Shown here: piece by piece, positions 44,903 to 53,763 of the stretch
How the letters are laid out: every line of letters begins with the position of its first letter
How positions within the stretch are numbered: the first letter of the stretch is position 1
Assembly: GCF_007004655.1 (NCBI RefSeq)
Contig: NZ_ML660097.1
Coordinates: 1-64,000 of the forward strand
Origin: Exilibacterium tricleocarpae
GTDB lineage: Bacteria; Pseudomonadota; Gammaproteobacteria; Pseudomonadales; Cellvibrionaceae
Reading direction: 5' to 3'
DNA length: 64,000 nt
Made by a program: the position numbers and the translations under genes
Notes under the pieces: generated by a model
Database searches by the model: none
What the model was told of the DNA's origin: nothing
Seen by the model: only the letters and a program-made list of their open reading frames with translations

Positions 44903-45339
44903 TGGACTATTTTTCCGCATTTGATATCAGCGCCTCCGGTATGGCCGTGCAGAAAGTCCGCCTCGATACCGTGGCGCTCAACCTGGCCAACGTCAACACG
45001 ACCCGTGGCGCCAACGGGGCGGCGTTCCAGCCGCTGGAGGTGATTATCGGTGAGGGCAGAGGTTTCCAGGCGCTCTACAGCGATTCGGTCAGCGGTATGC
45101 AACAGCGCTATGGCGGCGCCCGGGTCGTGGCGGTGCAGCCGGACCTGAGCGAGCCGCGTCTGGTGCACGATCCCGCCCACCCGGATGCGGACGCCGAGGG
45201 TTTTGTGGCCTATCCGAATATCAACCCGGTATCGGAGATGGTCGACCTGCTGCAAACGACCCGCGCCTACGAGGCCAATGTGCAGGCGCTGAACGCCGCC
45301 AAGACCATGGCCCTGCGGGCCCTGGAAATAGGAGAGTGA
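44902..45339 (+). CDS. flgC: Proximal rod protein FlgC
   Basis: 145 residues with FDISASGMAVQKVRLDTVAL at the start, LANVNTTRG, and the C-terminal EMVDLLQTTRAYEANVQAL. Exported rod subunit; order flgB-flgC-fliE-fliF is the common bacterial one. Confidence 0.97.
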   Translation: MDYFSAFDISASGMAVQKVRLDTVALNLANVNTTRGANGAAFQPLEVIIGEGRGFQALYSDSVSGMQQRYGGARVVAVQPDLSEPRLVHDPAHPDADAEGFVAYPNINPVSEMVDLLQTTRAYEANVQALNAAKTMALRALEIGE

Positions 45340-45342
45340 CCC

Positions 45343-45642
45343 ATGTCCATTGATGCGATTGACTGGATTGCCGCCGATACGCCGGCGACCCGGTTTACCG
45401 GTGTCAACATCGCTTCCGATGCGCCGAACTTCGCCACCTGGCTGGCACAGGAGATCGACACTGTCAATCAACAGATCGCCGCCGCCGATGTCCAGGTGCA
45501 ACGGCTGGTTACCGGTGAGCAGGATAACCTGCACCAGGTGATGTCGACGCTGGAGAAAGCCAAGTTGGGGATGCAGTTGGTGGTGGAAGTGCGCAACAAA
45601 CTACTGGAAAGTTACCAGGAAGTGATGCGGATGCAGGTGTGA
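45343..45642 (+). CDS. fliE: Rod/MS-ring adaptor FliE
   Basis: 99 residues; the C-terminal MQLVVEVRNKLLESYQEVM is the FliE signature. It links the MS ring to the proximal rod and is the first export substrate. AGGAGAG lies before the ATG, 3 bp after flgC. Confidence 0.95.
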   Translation: MSIDAIDWIAADTPATRFTGVNIASDAPNFATWLAQEIDTVNQQIAAADVQVQRLVTGEQDNLHQVMSTLEKAKLGMQLVVEVRNKLLESYQEVMRMQV

Positions 45643-45678
45643 CGGATAGAACGAGTTAGCGTGATAAGAAGGGCTTGA

Positions 45679-47106
45679 ATGATGGAATCTCTACTACCGG
45701 GTTGGGACGTTCTCACCACGCGGGCGCGGCTGTCGCTGGTGCTGAGCATCGCCATTGTTGTCGGGCTGGCCGCCGGCGGGTTTTTTTGGTTATCGAGCGA
45801 GCGCTATCAGCCGCTGTTCACCGATCTGGAACCGCGCGATGCCGCCGGTGTGGTGGCGGAGCTGGAGCGCCTCAAAATCGATTTTGAACTGGCCAACGGC
45901 GGTACCCAGATCAACGTACCGGAGGCGGCGGTGCACGAAATCCGGCTCAAGCTGATGGGGTCGGGGGTACCGTTGAGCGGTGGTGTGGGGTTTGAAATCT
46001 TTAACGATTCCGGTTTCGGGATGACGGAGTTTGCCCAGCGCATCAACTATCAGCGGGCGCTGGAAGGTGAACTCACCCGCACCATCATGTCGTTGAAAGA
46101 AGTGAAATATGCCAGGGTGCATCTGGTGATGCCGGAGCGCGGCTTGTTTCAAGAGGATGACAGTCCGCCCAGCGCCTCGGTCACCCTGTTTTTGAACGAC
46201 GCGGCGTTGGGCGGCGCGGGTCGGCCCGGCGAGTATCAGATACGCGGTGTGCAGCGACTGGTGGCGGCGTCGGTGCCGGGACTCAGTGCTGAGCGGGTTA
46301 CCGTCTCCGATCAGACCGGTATGACCTTGAGCCGCCAGCCGCTGGATTCGGCCAATGCCGCGGCCGTGTCCGGGCGCCTGCAGCAAAAACAGGCGTTTGA
46401 AGCTTACCTCGCGGACAAAGTCGACGCCGTCTTGGGGCGTCATTTTGGTGACAACCTCGCCATGGTCACCGTCAATGCCGAGCTGGATTTTAACCAGGTG
46501 CAGAAGACCGTGGAAAGTGTGATGCCCGCCGATGCGGCCGGCACCGGCAATATCGTGCGCCGTCGCGAGACGCGCATGGACTCCGGCACCAGCACCGCCG
46601 AGGCCAATGTCACCACTGAAGTCGAGTACCGGCACGGGCGCGCGGTGGAGCAGGTGGTGGAAATGCCCGGCAAACTGTTGCGGTTGACGGTCGGTGTCAT
46701 GGTGCCGGAGGACACCTCGCCCGAACAGCGCCTGGCGATTCGGGAATTGGTCGAGGTCACTGTCGGGCTGGAGCCGTCCCGCGGCGATCACATCGCCGTC
46801 TACGCCATCAGTGAACTCGCCGCGCCGGCGGCGGCACCGGTCGAGGTGGCACCGGCGCCGCTGCAGGCGCCGCCGGTGGCAACGGCTGACTGGCGGCAGT
46901 GGCCGCGAAGTGCCGTGGCGCTGTTCGGCGGGGTGTTGGGGTTGCTGTTGTTGGTCTCGGTATTTGCGCTGGTGCGACGCCCGACACCGGCCCCGGCGCC
47001 GGCGCTGTCGGCACCGGAGCGGGAGCGGTTGCTCAGTGATATACGGCTGTGGCTGGAGCGGGACGAAACACCGGCGGTGACCGATACCGCGACCGGTATG
47101 AGGTAG
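45679..47106 (+). CDS. fliF: MS-ring protein FliF (short form)
   Basis: 475 residues, shorter than usual FliF (about 550). Two membrane helices, about residues 14-36 and 412-435, flank the periplasmic ring domains. Core motifs are clear: GFGMTEFAQRINYQRALEGE, RTIMSLKEVKYARVHLVMPE. The cytoplasmic tail after the second helix is only about 38 residues but ends with ERERLLSDIRLWLERDE, resembling the FliG-binding helix of FliF. That tail fits a reduced switch complex, in keeping with the absence of a normal fliG next to it. Confidence 0.95.
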   Translation: MMESLLPGWDVLTTRARLSLVLSIAIVVGLAAGGFFWLSSERYQPLFTDLEPRDAAGVVAELERLKIDFELANGGTQINVPEAAVHEIRLKLMGSGVPLSGGVGFEIFNDSGFGMTEFAQRINYQRALEGELTRTIMSLKEVKYARVHLVMPERGLFQEDDSPPSASVTLFLNDAALGGAGRPGEYQIRGVQRLVAASVPGLSAERVTVSDQTGMTLSRQPLDSANAAAVSGRLQQKQAFEAYLADKVDAVLGRHFGDNLAMVTVNAELDFNQVQKTVESVMPADAAGTGNIVRRRETRMDSGTSTAEANVTTEVEYRHGRAVEQVVEMPGKLLRLTVGVMVPEDTSPEQRLAIRELVEVTVGLEPSRGDHIAVYAISELAAPAAAPVEVAPAPLQAPPVATADWRQWPRSAVALFGGVLGLLLLVSVFALVRRPTPAPAPALSAPERERLLSDIRLWLERDETPAVTDTATGMR

Positions 47107-47115
47107 TGAGAGACG

Positions 47116-47700
47116 ATGGAAAATCAGGTGACTGACAAATATAAAGCGGTGGCGCTGCGCTTGCACGCGCTGTCGGCGGCCGACCGGCACTGGTGCCTGG
47201 CGCAACTGTCCGAGACGCAGAAAGACCGCCTGGCACCGCTGCTCGACGAATTGGATCTGTTGGGTATTCCCAAAGTGGCCCTGACCACCGCTGAACTGAC
47301 GCGGTTGCAGGCGCCGGGCTCTGCTGCTGACAACTCCGGAAACGGGGGCGATCGCTCCGTCGCCGAGCAGACCATCGCTGCCGTCGAAGCGCCGGCAGTG
47401 GAGGAGCTGCTGAACGGCGAGCCCGATGTCCTGGTAGCGGCGTTGCTGGCAGGCGGCGACTGGCCCTGGGAGACTGTCCTGCTCGAGGGTTTGCCGCCGG
47501 CCCGACGTCGACGTGTGGCGGAGTATCGGCAACAACGGTCGGCCGCGATCAGTCCGCGACTGCAGGCGGCGCTGCTGGAAGGCTTTGCGGAAAGACTCAG
47601 CGCCCGCTCGCGCCAGGTGGCCGCCGAGCGACGCCAGCGTGACAGCGATCCGGCGCTGGCCCGTCCCGGCTTTTTCAGGAGATTGATGTGGCAACGGTAA
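47116..47700 (+). CDS. Unknown protein at the fliG position
   Basis: 194 residues, between fliF and fliH where fliG normally lies. It is not a normal FliG (about 330 aa): the C-terminal torque domain with its charged residues is absent. A first helical block (about 8-50: LRLHALSAADRHWCLAQL) and a second (about 98-160: EPDVLVAALLAGG, LEGLPPARRRRVAEY) resemble in spacing the FliG N and middle armadillo-like modules, but this is by eye. It may be a shrunken FliG that links FliF to the SPOA proteins, or an unrelated adaptor. It overlaps fliH by 13 bp. Confidence 0.6.
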   Translation: MENQVTDKYKAVALRLHALSAADRHWCLAQLSETQKDRLAPLLDELDLLGIPKVALTTAELTRLQAPGSAADNSGNGGDRSVAEQTIAAVEAPAVEELLNGEPDVLVAALLAGGDWPWETVLLEGLPPARRRRVAEYRQQRSAAISPRLQAALLEGFAERLSARSRQVAAERRQRDSDPALARPGFFRRLMWQR

Positions 47701-48491
47701 TTCATACGCCCGCGGTTAAAAAAGGCATGCCGAGGGAGCTGATCCGACACGGGAACGATGCCCGGGACCAGGCCGGTGACGCGCCACCGGTGCCGGACGG
47801 CACGGCCGTCCAAGCGCCGGCGAATGTCCCGGCCGCCACCTTCGATCTCGATTATGTCGAGCAGCTGAACAGCGAGCGCCTGCAGGCTTTGAGTCGCGTC
47901 CAGGAGCTGGAAGAGCGTTTGCAGAAGTGGCAGAACGATGGCGAGCGCCTGCACGAAGAGGCCAGACAAAAAGGTTATGACGCCGGTGCCTTGACGGCAC
48001 AGACCGAGGGTGCCGAACAATTTGCGGCGCAAGTGCAAAGTATTCGCACGCTGGCGGAGAACCTGGCGCATCAACAGCAAGCGCTGCTGCAGGCGTCTGA
48101 AGATGCAGCGGTTGAAATTGCTTACGCCGCGCTGGTGAAAATCTTGGGGCGTTCGCGCAGTGACCTGTCGCTGCTCACCGCCATGGTCAAGCAAGCGCTG
48201 CAACAGGTATCGGTGCGCGACGATCTGGTGATTCATGTAGCGCCCGCCGACTACGACAAACTGACGCGGCAGCCGGCGGCTGCCAAAGGTCGCGGGGCCT
48301 GGCCGCAGGGGGTGACCTTCGAAGCCGACGACAGCGTGACCTGTGGTGGCTGCATTGTAAAGAGTCGCGCCGGTGTGCTCGATGCCAGGCTCGACTACCA
48401 GTTGCAGCAGCTCAAGAAACTGCTCGTGACGACTCGCACAAGCGCTGCGGCCACGGCGGGTGACCCGGTACAGGAGGGAAGCCCGGCGTGA
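47688..48491 (+). CDS. fliH: ATPase regulator FliH
   Basis: 267 residues from a GTG inside the preceding gene, with AGGAG 6 nt upstream. N-terminal disordered part, a coiled coil (about 60-110: LQALSRVQELEERLQKW) and a V-ATPase-E-like C-terminal domain (VEIAYAALVKILG, CGGCIVKSRAGVLDARLDY). It anchors and regulates the FliI ATPase at the export gate and normally also binds the C ring. Confidence 0.93.
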   Translation: MATVIHTPAVKKGMPRELIRHGNDARDQAGDAPPVPDGTAVQAPANVPAATFDLDYVEQLNSERLQALSRVQELEERLQKWQNDGERLHEEARQKGYDAGALTAQTEGAEQFAAQVQSIRTLAENLAHQQQALLQASEDAAVEIAYAALVKILGRSRSDLSLLTAMVKQALQQVSVRDDLVIHVAPADYDKLTRQPAAAKGRGAWPQGVTFEADDSVTCGGCIVKSRAGVLDARLDYQLQQLKKLLVTTRTSAAATAGDPVQEGSPA

Positions 48492-49810
48492 TTACCACAC
48501 CTTACCTCAACGCCATTGCCGATACCGAACTGGTACGGCGTACCGGTTCGGTGACGCAGTTTTTGGGGCTGGTGGTGGAGGCTGACGGGCCGGAAGTTTT
48601 TTGGGGCGAGCGGTGTGAAATCCGCGCGCACCGGCAGTCGGCCTCAACGCCGGCGCAGGTAGTAGGTATCAAAGACGGCAGGGTGTTGTTAATGCCCTAC
48701 GGTGAACTGCGGGGCATCAGTCTCGGCAGCGATGTTATCGCCACCGGCCGGGGGGTGGAAGTGCCGGTGGGCGAGGCGCTGCTCGGTCGGGTGGTCAACG
48801 CTTTCGGCGAACCCCTGGACGCCGCCGGCCCCTTGTCGCCCGGACCCTGTTACCCGATTCACCGCCGTCCGCTCAACCCGCTGCAACGCCCGTCGATCGA
48901 CACGGTCTTGGAGACCGGTATTCGGGCGGTGGATACCCTGATGACTGTCGGCCGCGGCCAGCGCCTGGGCATCTTTGCCGGCAGCGGTGTCGGCAAAAGC
49001 ACACTGCTCGGTATGATCAGCCGCAATATGAACGCCGATGTCAACGTTATCGCCCTGATCGGCGAGCGCGGGCGAGAGGTCATGGACTTTATCAAAGACG
49101 TGCTGGGCACAGAGGGGTTGGCGCGCTCGGTCATCGTGGTGGCGACCTCTGACCAACCGGCGCTGGTGCGCGCCCATGCGGCCCTGGCCGCCACCGCCAT
49201 CGCCGAATATTTTCGCGACCAGGGCCGCGATGTGGTGTTGACTATGGACTCGATAACGCGCTTTGCCATGGCGCAGCGCGAGATCGGCCTGGCGGTGGGC
49301 GAGCCGCCTACCAGTCGCGGTTACACGCCGTCGGTGTTCGCCATGTTGCCGCGTCTGTTGGAGCGTTGCGGCACCGCCGCCAGCGGCGGTTCCATCACGG
49401 CATTTTATACTGTGCTGGTGGAGGGCGACGACTTGAACGATCCCATTGCCGATCACGTCAGAGCGATTCTCGACGGCGGCATTGTGTTGTCGCGGGCGCT
49501 GGCCAATCGCAAGCATTATCCGTCGATCGATATCCTGCACAGCAACAGTCGGCTGATGAGTTCGCTGGTGGATGCCGACGCCCTGGCGCTGAGCGCGCAG
49601 TTGACAAAAATGGTGGATACCTACGAGCGAGCCCGGGATATGGTGGATATCGGTGCTTACCGGTCCGGCGCCAACCCCGAGTTGGACACGGTGATCAGTG
49701 CCATGCCGGCTATCGACCGTTTTCTCGCGCAACCGTTTGACGAAAAAGTCTCGCGCCAGTCGGCGCTGCAACAACTGCGGCAACTGCCGCTGGCGGTATC
49801 ACCGGCATGA
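48488..49810 (+). CDS. fliI: Export ATPase FliI
   Basis: 440 residues starting at GTG in a 4-bp GTGA overlap with fliH. Walker A GSGVGKST near residue 165, GERGREVMDFIKDVLG, and the F1-type TMDSITRFAMAQREIGLA are intact. It hydrolyses ATP to unfold and deliver export substrates. Normal length for FliI. Confidence 0.98.
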   Translation: MITTPYLNAIADTELVRRTGSVTQFLGLVVEADGPEVFWGERCEIRAHRQSASTPAQVVGIKDGRVLLMPYGELRGISLGSDVIATGRGVEVPVGEALLGRVVNAFGEPLDAAGPLSPGPCYPIHRRPLNPLQRPSIDTVLETGIRAVDTLMTVGRGQRLGIFAGSGVGKSTLLGMISRNMNADVNVIALIGERGREVMDFIKDVLGTEGLARSVIVVATSDQPALVRAHAALAATAIAEYFRDQGRDVVLTMDSITRFAMAQREIGLAVGEPPTSRGYTPSVFAMLPRLLERCGTAASGGSITAFYTVLVEGDDLNDPIADHVRAILDGGIVLSRALANRKHYPSIDILHSNSRLMSSLVDADALALSAQLTKMVDTYERARDMVDIGAYRSGANPELDTVISAMPAIDRFLAQPFDEKVSRQSALQQLRQLPLAVSPA

Positions 49811-50289
49811 GCAGCGATTACGAGCGCCGCGCCCGCCAGGCTGATATCAGTATTCGGGTCGAGTCGCGGGAAGTGGAAAAACTGCGCTTGCGCCAGCAAC
49901 AGGCCAGCGCGTCCCTGGTCGCGGCGCAGCAGGCGCTGGATGAGGTCGAGGCGGCGATCGCGGCAACCGAAAGTGCCATGCACAAAGCGGTTACCGCCGG
50001 GCCGTCACTGGACCTCGATGCCCTGCAGGCGGCCCGGCATTACCTGGCGGAGCGTTACCGGACCCGCCAGCAGGGACAGGCACTGCTGCAAAGGGCGCAG
50101 CAGAAGGCCGCGCAGGCGGACACGGAATTGAAACAGGCGGCGCTGCAGGTAAAGGCGTTGGAGCGGGTCAGGGAAACCTCGCAAAAGACAGTTTTGCGGG
50201 AGCGGGAAAAACGTTCCAACGAGCAACTGACCGAACAGTGGTTACAACATCGGTTACAGCACGAGTTACAAAACGAGGGGCACAAATGA
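49807..50289 (+). CDS. fliJ: FliJ-like export chaperone/stalk
   Basis: 160 residues, almost wholly alpha-helical and rich in Gln, Ala and Arg, predicted to form a two-helix coiled coil. It has the size and position (between fliI and the fliK site) of FliJ. Sequence conservation in FliJ is weak, so the name rests on structure and synteny. 4-bp overlaps on both sides. Confidence 0.8.
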   Translation: MSSDYERRARQADISIRVESREVEKLRLRQQQASASLVAAQQALDEVEAAIAATESAMHKAVTAGPSLDLDALQAARHYLAERYRTRQQGQALLQRAQQKAAQADTELKQAALQVKALERVRETSQKTVLREREKRSNEQLTEQWLQHRLQHELQNEGHK

Positions 50290-50933
50290 CGGACGATATC
50301 GGTGTCGAAAACACCACCGCGGCGGCCGACCCGACGCGGCGCCGGTCGGCCGGTCGCGGCTTTTACGAACAGTGGCAGCGCGCCCTGGAGCGGGTGCATC
50401 TGGGTCGCCAGGCAACGCTGATGCGCAGCGTGCCGGCGGCCGTGGCAGAGCCGTCGCAAGCGCCGGCGACAACGCCCGAGCGCGGTGTTGACTCTGCCGC
50501 ACCCCTGCCGTCGGTCCGAACAAGCTTTGCCGCAAAGCTGCCGGCAACGGCTGCAGGCGAGCGTGGCGGCAAGGTGGGCGGCAGCGAGATCGCGCGGCAG
50601 AAAACGTTTCACAGTGCCGTCAAAGCAGGGCTTGCCGAGGCCGGCGTTGGTATTGGCAAAACTGCTGAAGTCGGTGCGACGCAACGACCGGTATTGCCGG
50701 CGGTACCCAGGCCGGTACCGGCCGTACTGGTTAAAGTTTTGTTCCCGGCCGCCAGTGCCGTCACCGTGACACGGGCCGAGCAGGGTCTGCAGGTATTCCT
50801 GAGAGATGCCACGCTGCAGCGCGACGATGTGCTGCGCCTGCTTAATCGCCTGCACGGTGCCCTGGCCGGCGTCGGTGAGAGGTTATTGTCGGTCAGTTTG
50901 AACGGTGAGCCTGTATGGCAAAGAACTGATTGA
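50286..50933 (+). CDS. Unknown protein at the fliK position
   Basis: 215 residues, starting in an ATGA overlap with fliJ. N-terminal two-thirds low-complexity (Ala, Pro, Arg); a folded C-terminal block (about 145-212: LQVFLRDATLQRDDVLRLLN, LLSVSLNGEPVW). Between fliJ and flgD, fliK is expected, and a low-complexity N-terminus plus compact C-terminal domain fits a ruler/switch protein, but I cannot confirm the FliK C-terminal fold. A better FliK-like C-terminus is in the gene at 38402. It may instead be a secreted substrate or a diverged second ruler. Confidence 0.6.
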   Translation: MTDDIGVENTTAAADPTRRRSAGRGFYEQWQRALERVHLGRQATLMRSVPAAVAEPSQAPATTPERGVDSAAPLPSVRTSFAAKLPATAAGERGGKVGGSEIARQKTFHSAVKAGLAEAGVGIGKTAEVGATQRPVLPAVPRPVPAVLVKVLFPAASAVTVTRAEQGLQVFLRDATLQRDDVLRLLNRLHGALAGVGERLLSVSLNGEPVWQRTD

Positions 50934-50957
50934 AAGAGTTTTAACAGGTCCAAATGA

Positions 50958-51167
50958 TATTCGACAAATAAAGATTTTCCCCTAAAACGGGTTTTGATGT
51001 CCTAGCCGACACGGTCTCGATCCGGGCATAGCCCTTCGGGACACGCCGTGCATACATCCCTGTAGGCTCTACGCCAGCATCCCTGCTGGCGAAGGTCCCG
51101 AAGGGCTATGCCCGGATCGAGACCTCAGTGCCACCGAAGTGAAAATATTTTCTGGTCGAAGCACTAA
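50958..51167. repeat. Palindromic repeat element A2
   Basis: Lies between the fliK-position gene and flgD. Perfect 30-bp inverted arms at 51013-51042 and 51095-51124 (begin GGTCTCGATCCGGGCATAG) enclose a 52-nt loop. The loop contains TACATCCCTGTA and GCCAGCATCCCTGCTGGC. Outer ends carry degenerate terminal repeats (TTCGAC.. / ..TTCTGGTCGAAGCAC). No coding capacity. Within an operon it would form a strong RNA hairpin. Confidence 0.9.
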
Positions 51168-51213
51168 GCAGGTGCGGTTTTTAACAAACGCAATTAACGA
51201 CAGGAGTTAAACC

Positions 51214-51618
51214 ATGCAAGTAGACGCAATAGGTGTACCCGCCGATACCACGGCATCCAATCGGGCGGCCATTCAACAGGAGGATTTTTTACAGGTGCTG
51301 CTGGCGCAACTGCAGTTCCAGGACCCGCTGGAGCCGCTGGACAACAATGAATTTATCGCCCAGTTTGCCGAGTTGACCAACCTCGAGCAGACCCAACAGC
51401 TCAACGATAAACTCGACACCTCCCTGAGCCTGCAAAACAGCGCCCAGGCGATCGGTTTGATCGGTCGCTCCGTACAGGCGCAAACGACCACCAGCCAGGT
51501 GGTCGGCAAGGTGGTCACCATCGCCTTTCAAAACGGCACGCCGTTACTGACGCTGGAAACCGAAGCCGGTGGCTTTATCACCGATATCACCCTGGGACAG
51601 ATCAGCGTGATTCGCTAA
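51214..51618 (+). CDS. flgD: Hook cap/scaffold protein FlgD (short form)
   Basis: 134 residues; the N-terminal QEDFLQVLLAQLQFQDPLEP and EFIAQFAELTNLEQTQQLN are the FlgD signature. It lacks the Ig-like and full tudor domains of enteric FlgD (about 230 aa) and is closer in size to the short FlgD of firmicutes. It caps the growing hook. AGGAG lies 6 nt before the ATG; it is the first gene after repeat A2. Confidence 0.93.
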   Translation: MQVDAIGVPADTTASNRAAIQQEDFLQVLLAQLQFQDPLEPLDNNEFIAQFAELTNLEQTQQLNDKLDTSLSLQNSAQAIGLIGRSVQAQTTTSQVVGKVVTIAFQNGTPLLTLETEAGGFITDITLGQISVIR

Positions 51619-51675
51619 CCGGCACCCGGGATCAAGTTACTGAAAGAGTGTCAAGCAACCAAACAGGTACCGCTT

Positions 51676-52899
51676 ATGAGTATTTTCGGCACGATCTACA
51701 ATGGTACGACAGGCCTGGTTACCTTCTCCAAAGGGCTGGATGTGATCAGCAACAATGTCGCCAACCTGAATACCCCGGGCTTTAAGCGCGACGACCTGTT
51801 GTTTCGCGACCTGTTTTACCAGTACCGCAACACCGGCGAGGCCGACGCCCGCTTTTCCACGTATAAAAATGGTGGTGGCGTTACCGAGAGCGGCACCACG
51901 ACGAGCTTCACCCAGGGGGACATTCAGCAGACCGGCAATCAAATCGATGTGGCCGTCAACGGCAACGGCTTTCTGATCCTGCGCGATGGCGGGCAGACAT
52001 TTTATTCCCGGGTCGGCCAGTTCGAAGTGGACGATGAAGGTTATGTGATATCCACGATCAATGACGCCCGGGTGGCGGGTATCGACGCCGGTGGCGAGCT
52101 GATCGATATCAACCTGTCGCCGTTGCGAACCAATCCGGCCAGGGCCACCACCGAGGTCAGTTTCTTTAACAATTTATCGAGTGGCTCCACCGAGCATGTT
52201 ATCGAAGATGTCAGAGTTTTCGACTCACTGGGCGATGCGCACCTGTTGAAGGTGACGTTTACCAACAACAGTTCCACCACGCCGCGCAGTTGGCTGGTGG
52301 AGGTGGAGGATGAAAATGACGTGACTATCGCCACCGGTAAAGAGATTCGTTTCCAGGGCAACGGCTCGCCGCTGGAAGACTTCAACAGCTTTAGCATCGC
52401 GTTTGAACCGGAGGCGGCTGAACCTGTCGACATCACCTTCTTTTTCGGCGAGCCGGGCTCCTTCCGGGGTGCCACCTCGCTGTCCGCCGGCGCCAGCTCC
52501 AATCTCGCTGTCGAGTCCCAGAACGGTTTTTCCTTTGGTGCCCAGACCGCCCTGGCGTTTGATGAGGACGGTGTCCTGCAAGTTGCCTACTCCAACGGTG
52601 AAGTCGCCCCGGGCCCGCGCCTGGCGCTGGCCTGGATCAACGAATTGCAGGACATGCAGCAGATAGGTCGCGGCCTGTTTACCTTCGATACCCCTGGCCG
52701 GTTGCAGATCGATGCCGCCAATGAAGGGGTGATGGGCAATATTATCGCCGCCAGTATTGAAATCTCCAATGTCGAGCTGTCGCAGGAATTTACCGATCTG
52801 GTCATTGTGCAGCGGGGCTTTCAAGTGTCCTCGCAGGTGGTGAGTATCGCCAATGAGATGCTGCAGCAGTTACTGGACAGCGCCGGAGGCAGGCGATGA
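51676..52899 (+). CDS. flgE: Hook protein FlgE
   Basis: 407 residues; N-terminal GLDVISNNVANLNTPGFKRD, central IDVAVNGNGFLILRDG and C-terminal ELSQEFTDLVIVQRGFQVSS are typical. It builds the extracellular hook. Size and domain order are normal for FlgE (about 400), so a real hook is expected. It overlaps the next gene by 4 bp. Confidence 0.97.
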   Translation: MSIFGTIYNGTTGLVTFSKGLDVISNNVANLNTPGFKRDDLLFRDLFYQYRNTGEADARFSTYKNGGGVTESGTTTSFTQGDIQQTGNQIDVAVNGNGFLILRDGGQTFYSRVGQFEVDDEGYVISTINDARVAGIDAGGELIDINLSPLRTNPARATTEVSFFNNLSSGSTEHVIEDVRVFDSLGDAHLLKVTFTNNSSTTPRSWLVEVEDENDVTIATGKEIRFQGNGSPLEDFNSFSIAFEPEAAEPVDITFFFGEPGSFRGATSLSAGASSNLAVESQNGFSFGAQTALAFDEDGVLQVAYSNGEVAPGPRLALAWINELQDMQQIGRGLFTFDTPGRLQIDAANEGVMGNIIAASIEISNVELSQEFTDLVIVQRGFQVSSQVVSIANEMLQQLLDSAGGRR

Positions 52900-53702
52900 A
52901 AGCGCGCCCTTATCTGCTACTGGGCCGCAGCCAGCTCGCCCAGTTACAGACGTCGCTCGACGGGGACCTTCAATATTGGCGCGAGACCTGGGTGCCGGGT
53001 CTGGCCGCGCAGGTGAGCACAGTCGAGCTGATCGACGCCGGACCGGCACAGTCGGAAGCGGGAGAGGAGTCGAAGACCCATCTGCGGGTAGTGTCGGAAA
53101 CCGGTGAACTTGCCGCCGTATTGATCGCCGATTGCGGTGTTATAGCGTCGCTGCTGTTGGGCTTTCCCGCTGCCGAGCCCGAGGGAGTGTCGGAGGCGAG
53201 CCTCACCCAGTCCCTGGTGGAACAGGCGCTGGCGGATTTGCACTGCCGGCTGGTCGGCGCGGCCGGTGCGGGTTTGACCGTGGCGCGAGGCGGGACGGCG
53301 AACATAGTTGCCGACCTGGTGACGGGCAGGGAGGTAAAGCGCGGTGTTTGCCGCCTGGCGATAACCCTGGGCGATTACCGGCTGACGGCGTTCTATCCCG
53401 TATCCACCCTGTCACAGCGCGTTGTCATGCAGCCATCAGAGGCAGCTGAGACCACTCCGGTCGCCAGTGTGCGTGAGGCGTTGAGCGGCAAAACGGTATC
53501 GGCACACCTCGTGCTCGGCGAGGCCGAACTAGAACTGGAGGCGCTGGCGCGGCTGCGGGTGGGCGATGTCATTCGGCTGGATAAGGGGTTGGACGATCCG
53601 CTACGGCTGGATATCGCCCTGTCGACGACCGGTTTCTCCGGTTACCTGGCCCGTTGCAATGACCAGTTTGCCTTTCAGGTAAGCGGCCTGGTGCAGCGGT
53701 GA
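52896..53702 (+). CDS. FliM/SctQ-like SPOA protein
   Basis: 268 residues. The C-terminal 75 residues form an SPOA (FliN-like) module (SAHLVLGEAELELEALARLRVGD, DDPLRLDIALSTTGFSGYLARCNDQFAF). The middle could be a diverged FliM-like domain. The N-terminus (MKARPYLLLGRSQ) does not show the LSQxEIDALL CheY-P-binding motif of flagellar FliM. In that respect it is more like SctQ of non-motile type III systems. It sits directly before fliN and so probably forms the C ring or sorting platform with it. Confidence 0.78.
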   Translation: MKARPYLLLGRSQLAQLQTSLDGDLQYWRETWVPGLAAQVSTVELIDAGPAQSEAGEESKTHLRVVSETGELAAVLIADCGVIASLLLGFPAAEPEGVSEASLTQSLVEQALADLHCRLVGAAGAGLTVARGGTANIVADLVTGREVKRGVCRLAITLGDYRLTAFYPVSTLSQRVVMQPSEAAETTPVASVREALSGKTVSAHLVLGEAELELEALARLRVGDVIRLDKGLDDPLRLDIALSTTGFSGYLARCNDQFAFQVSGLVQR

Positions 53703-53763
53703 TCCGGAGCTTCAGACCAGCCGGGTCTTTAAACCAATAAGTTGCAGTTAAGGAAATCAGACT

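Noticed and set aside
50958-51167. Integron attC site or integron cassette array
   Set aside because: The hairpin form is reminiscent, but I see no GTTRRRY core sites, no integrase, and the elements do not separate cassettes with single genes.
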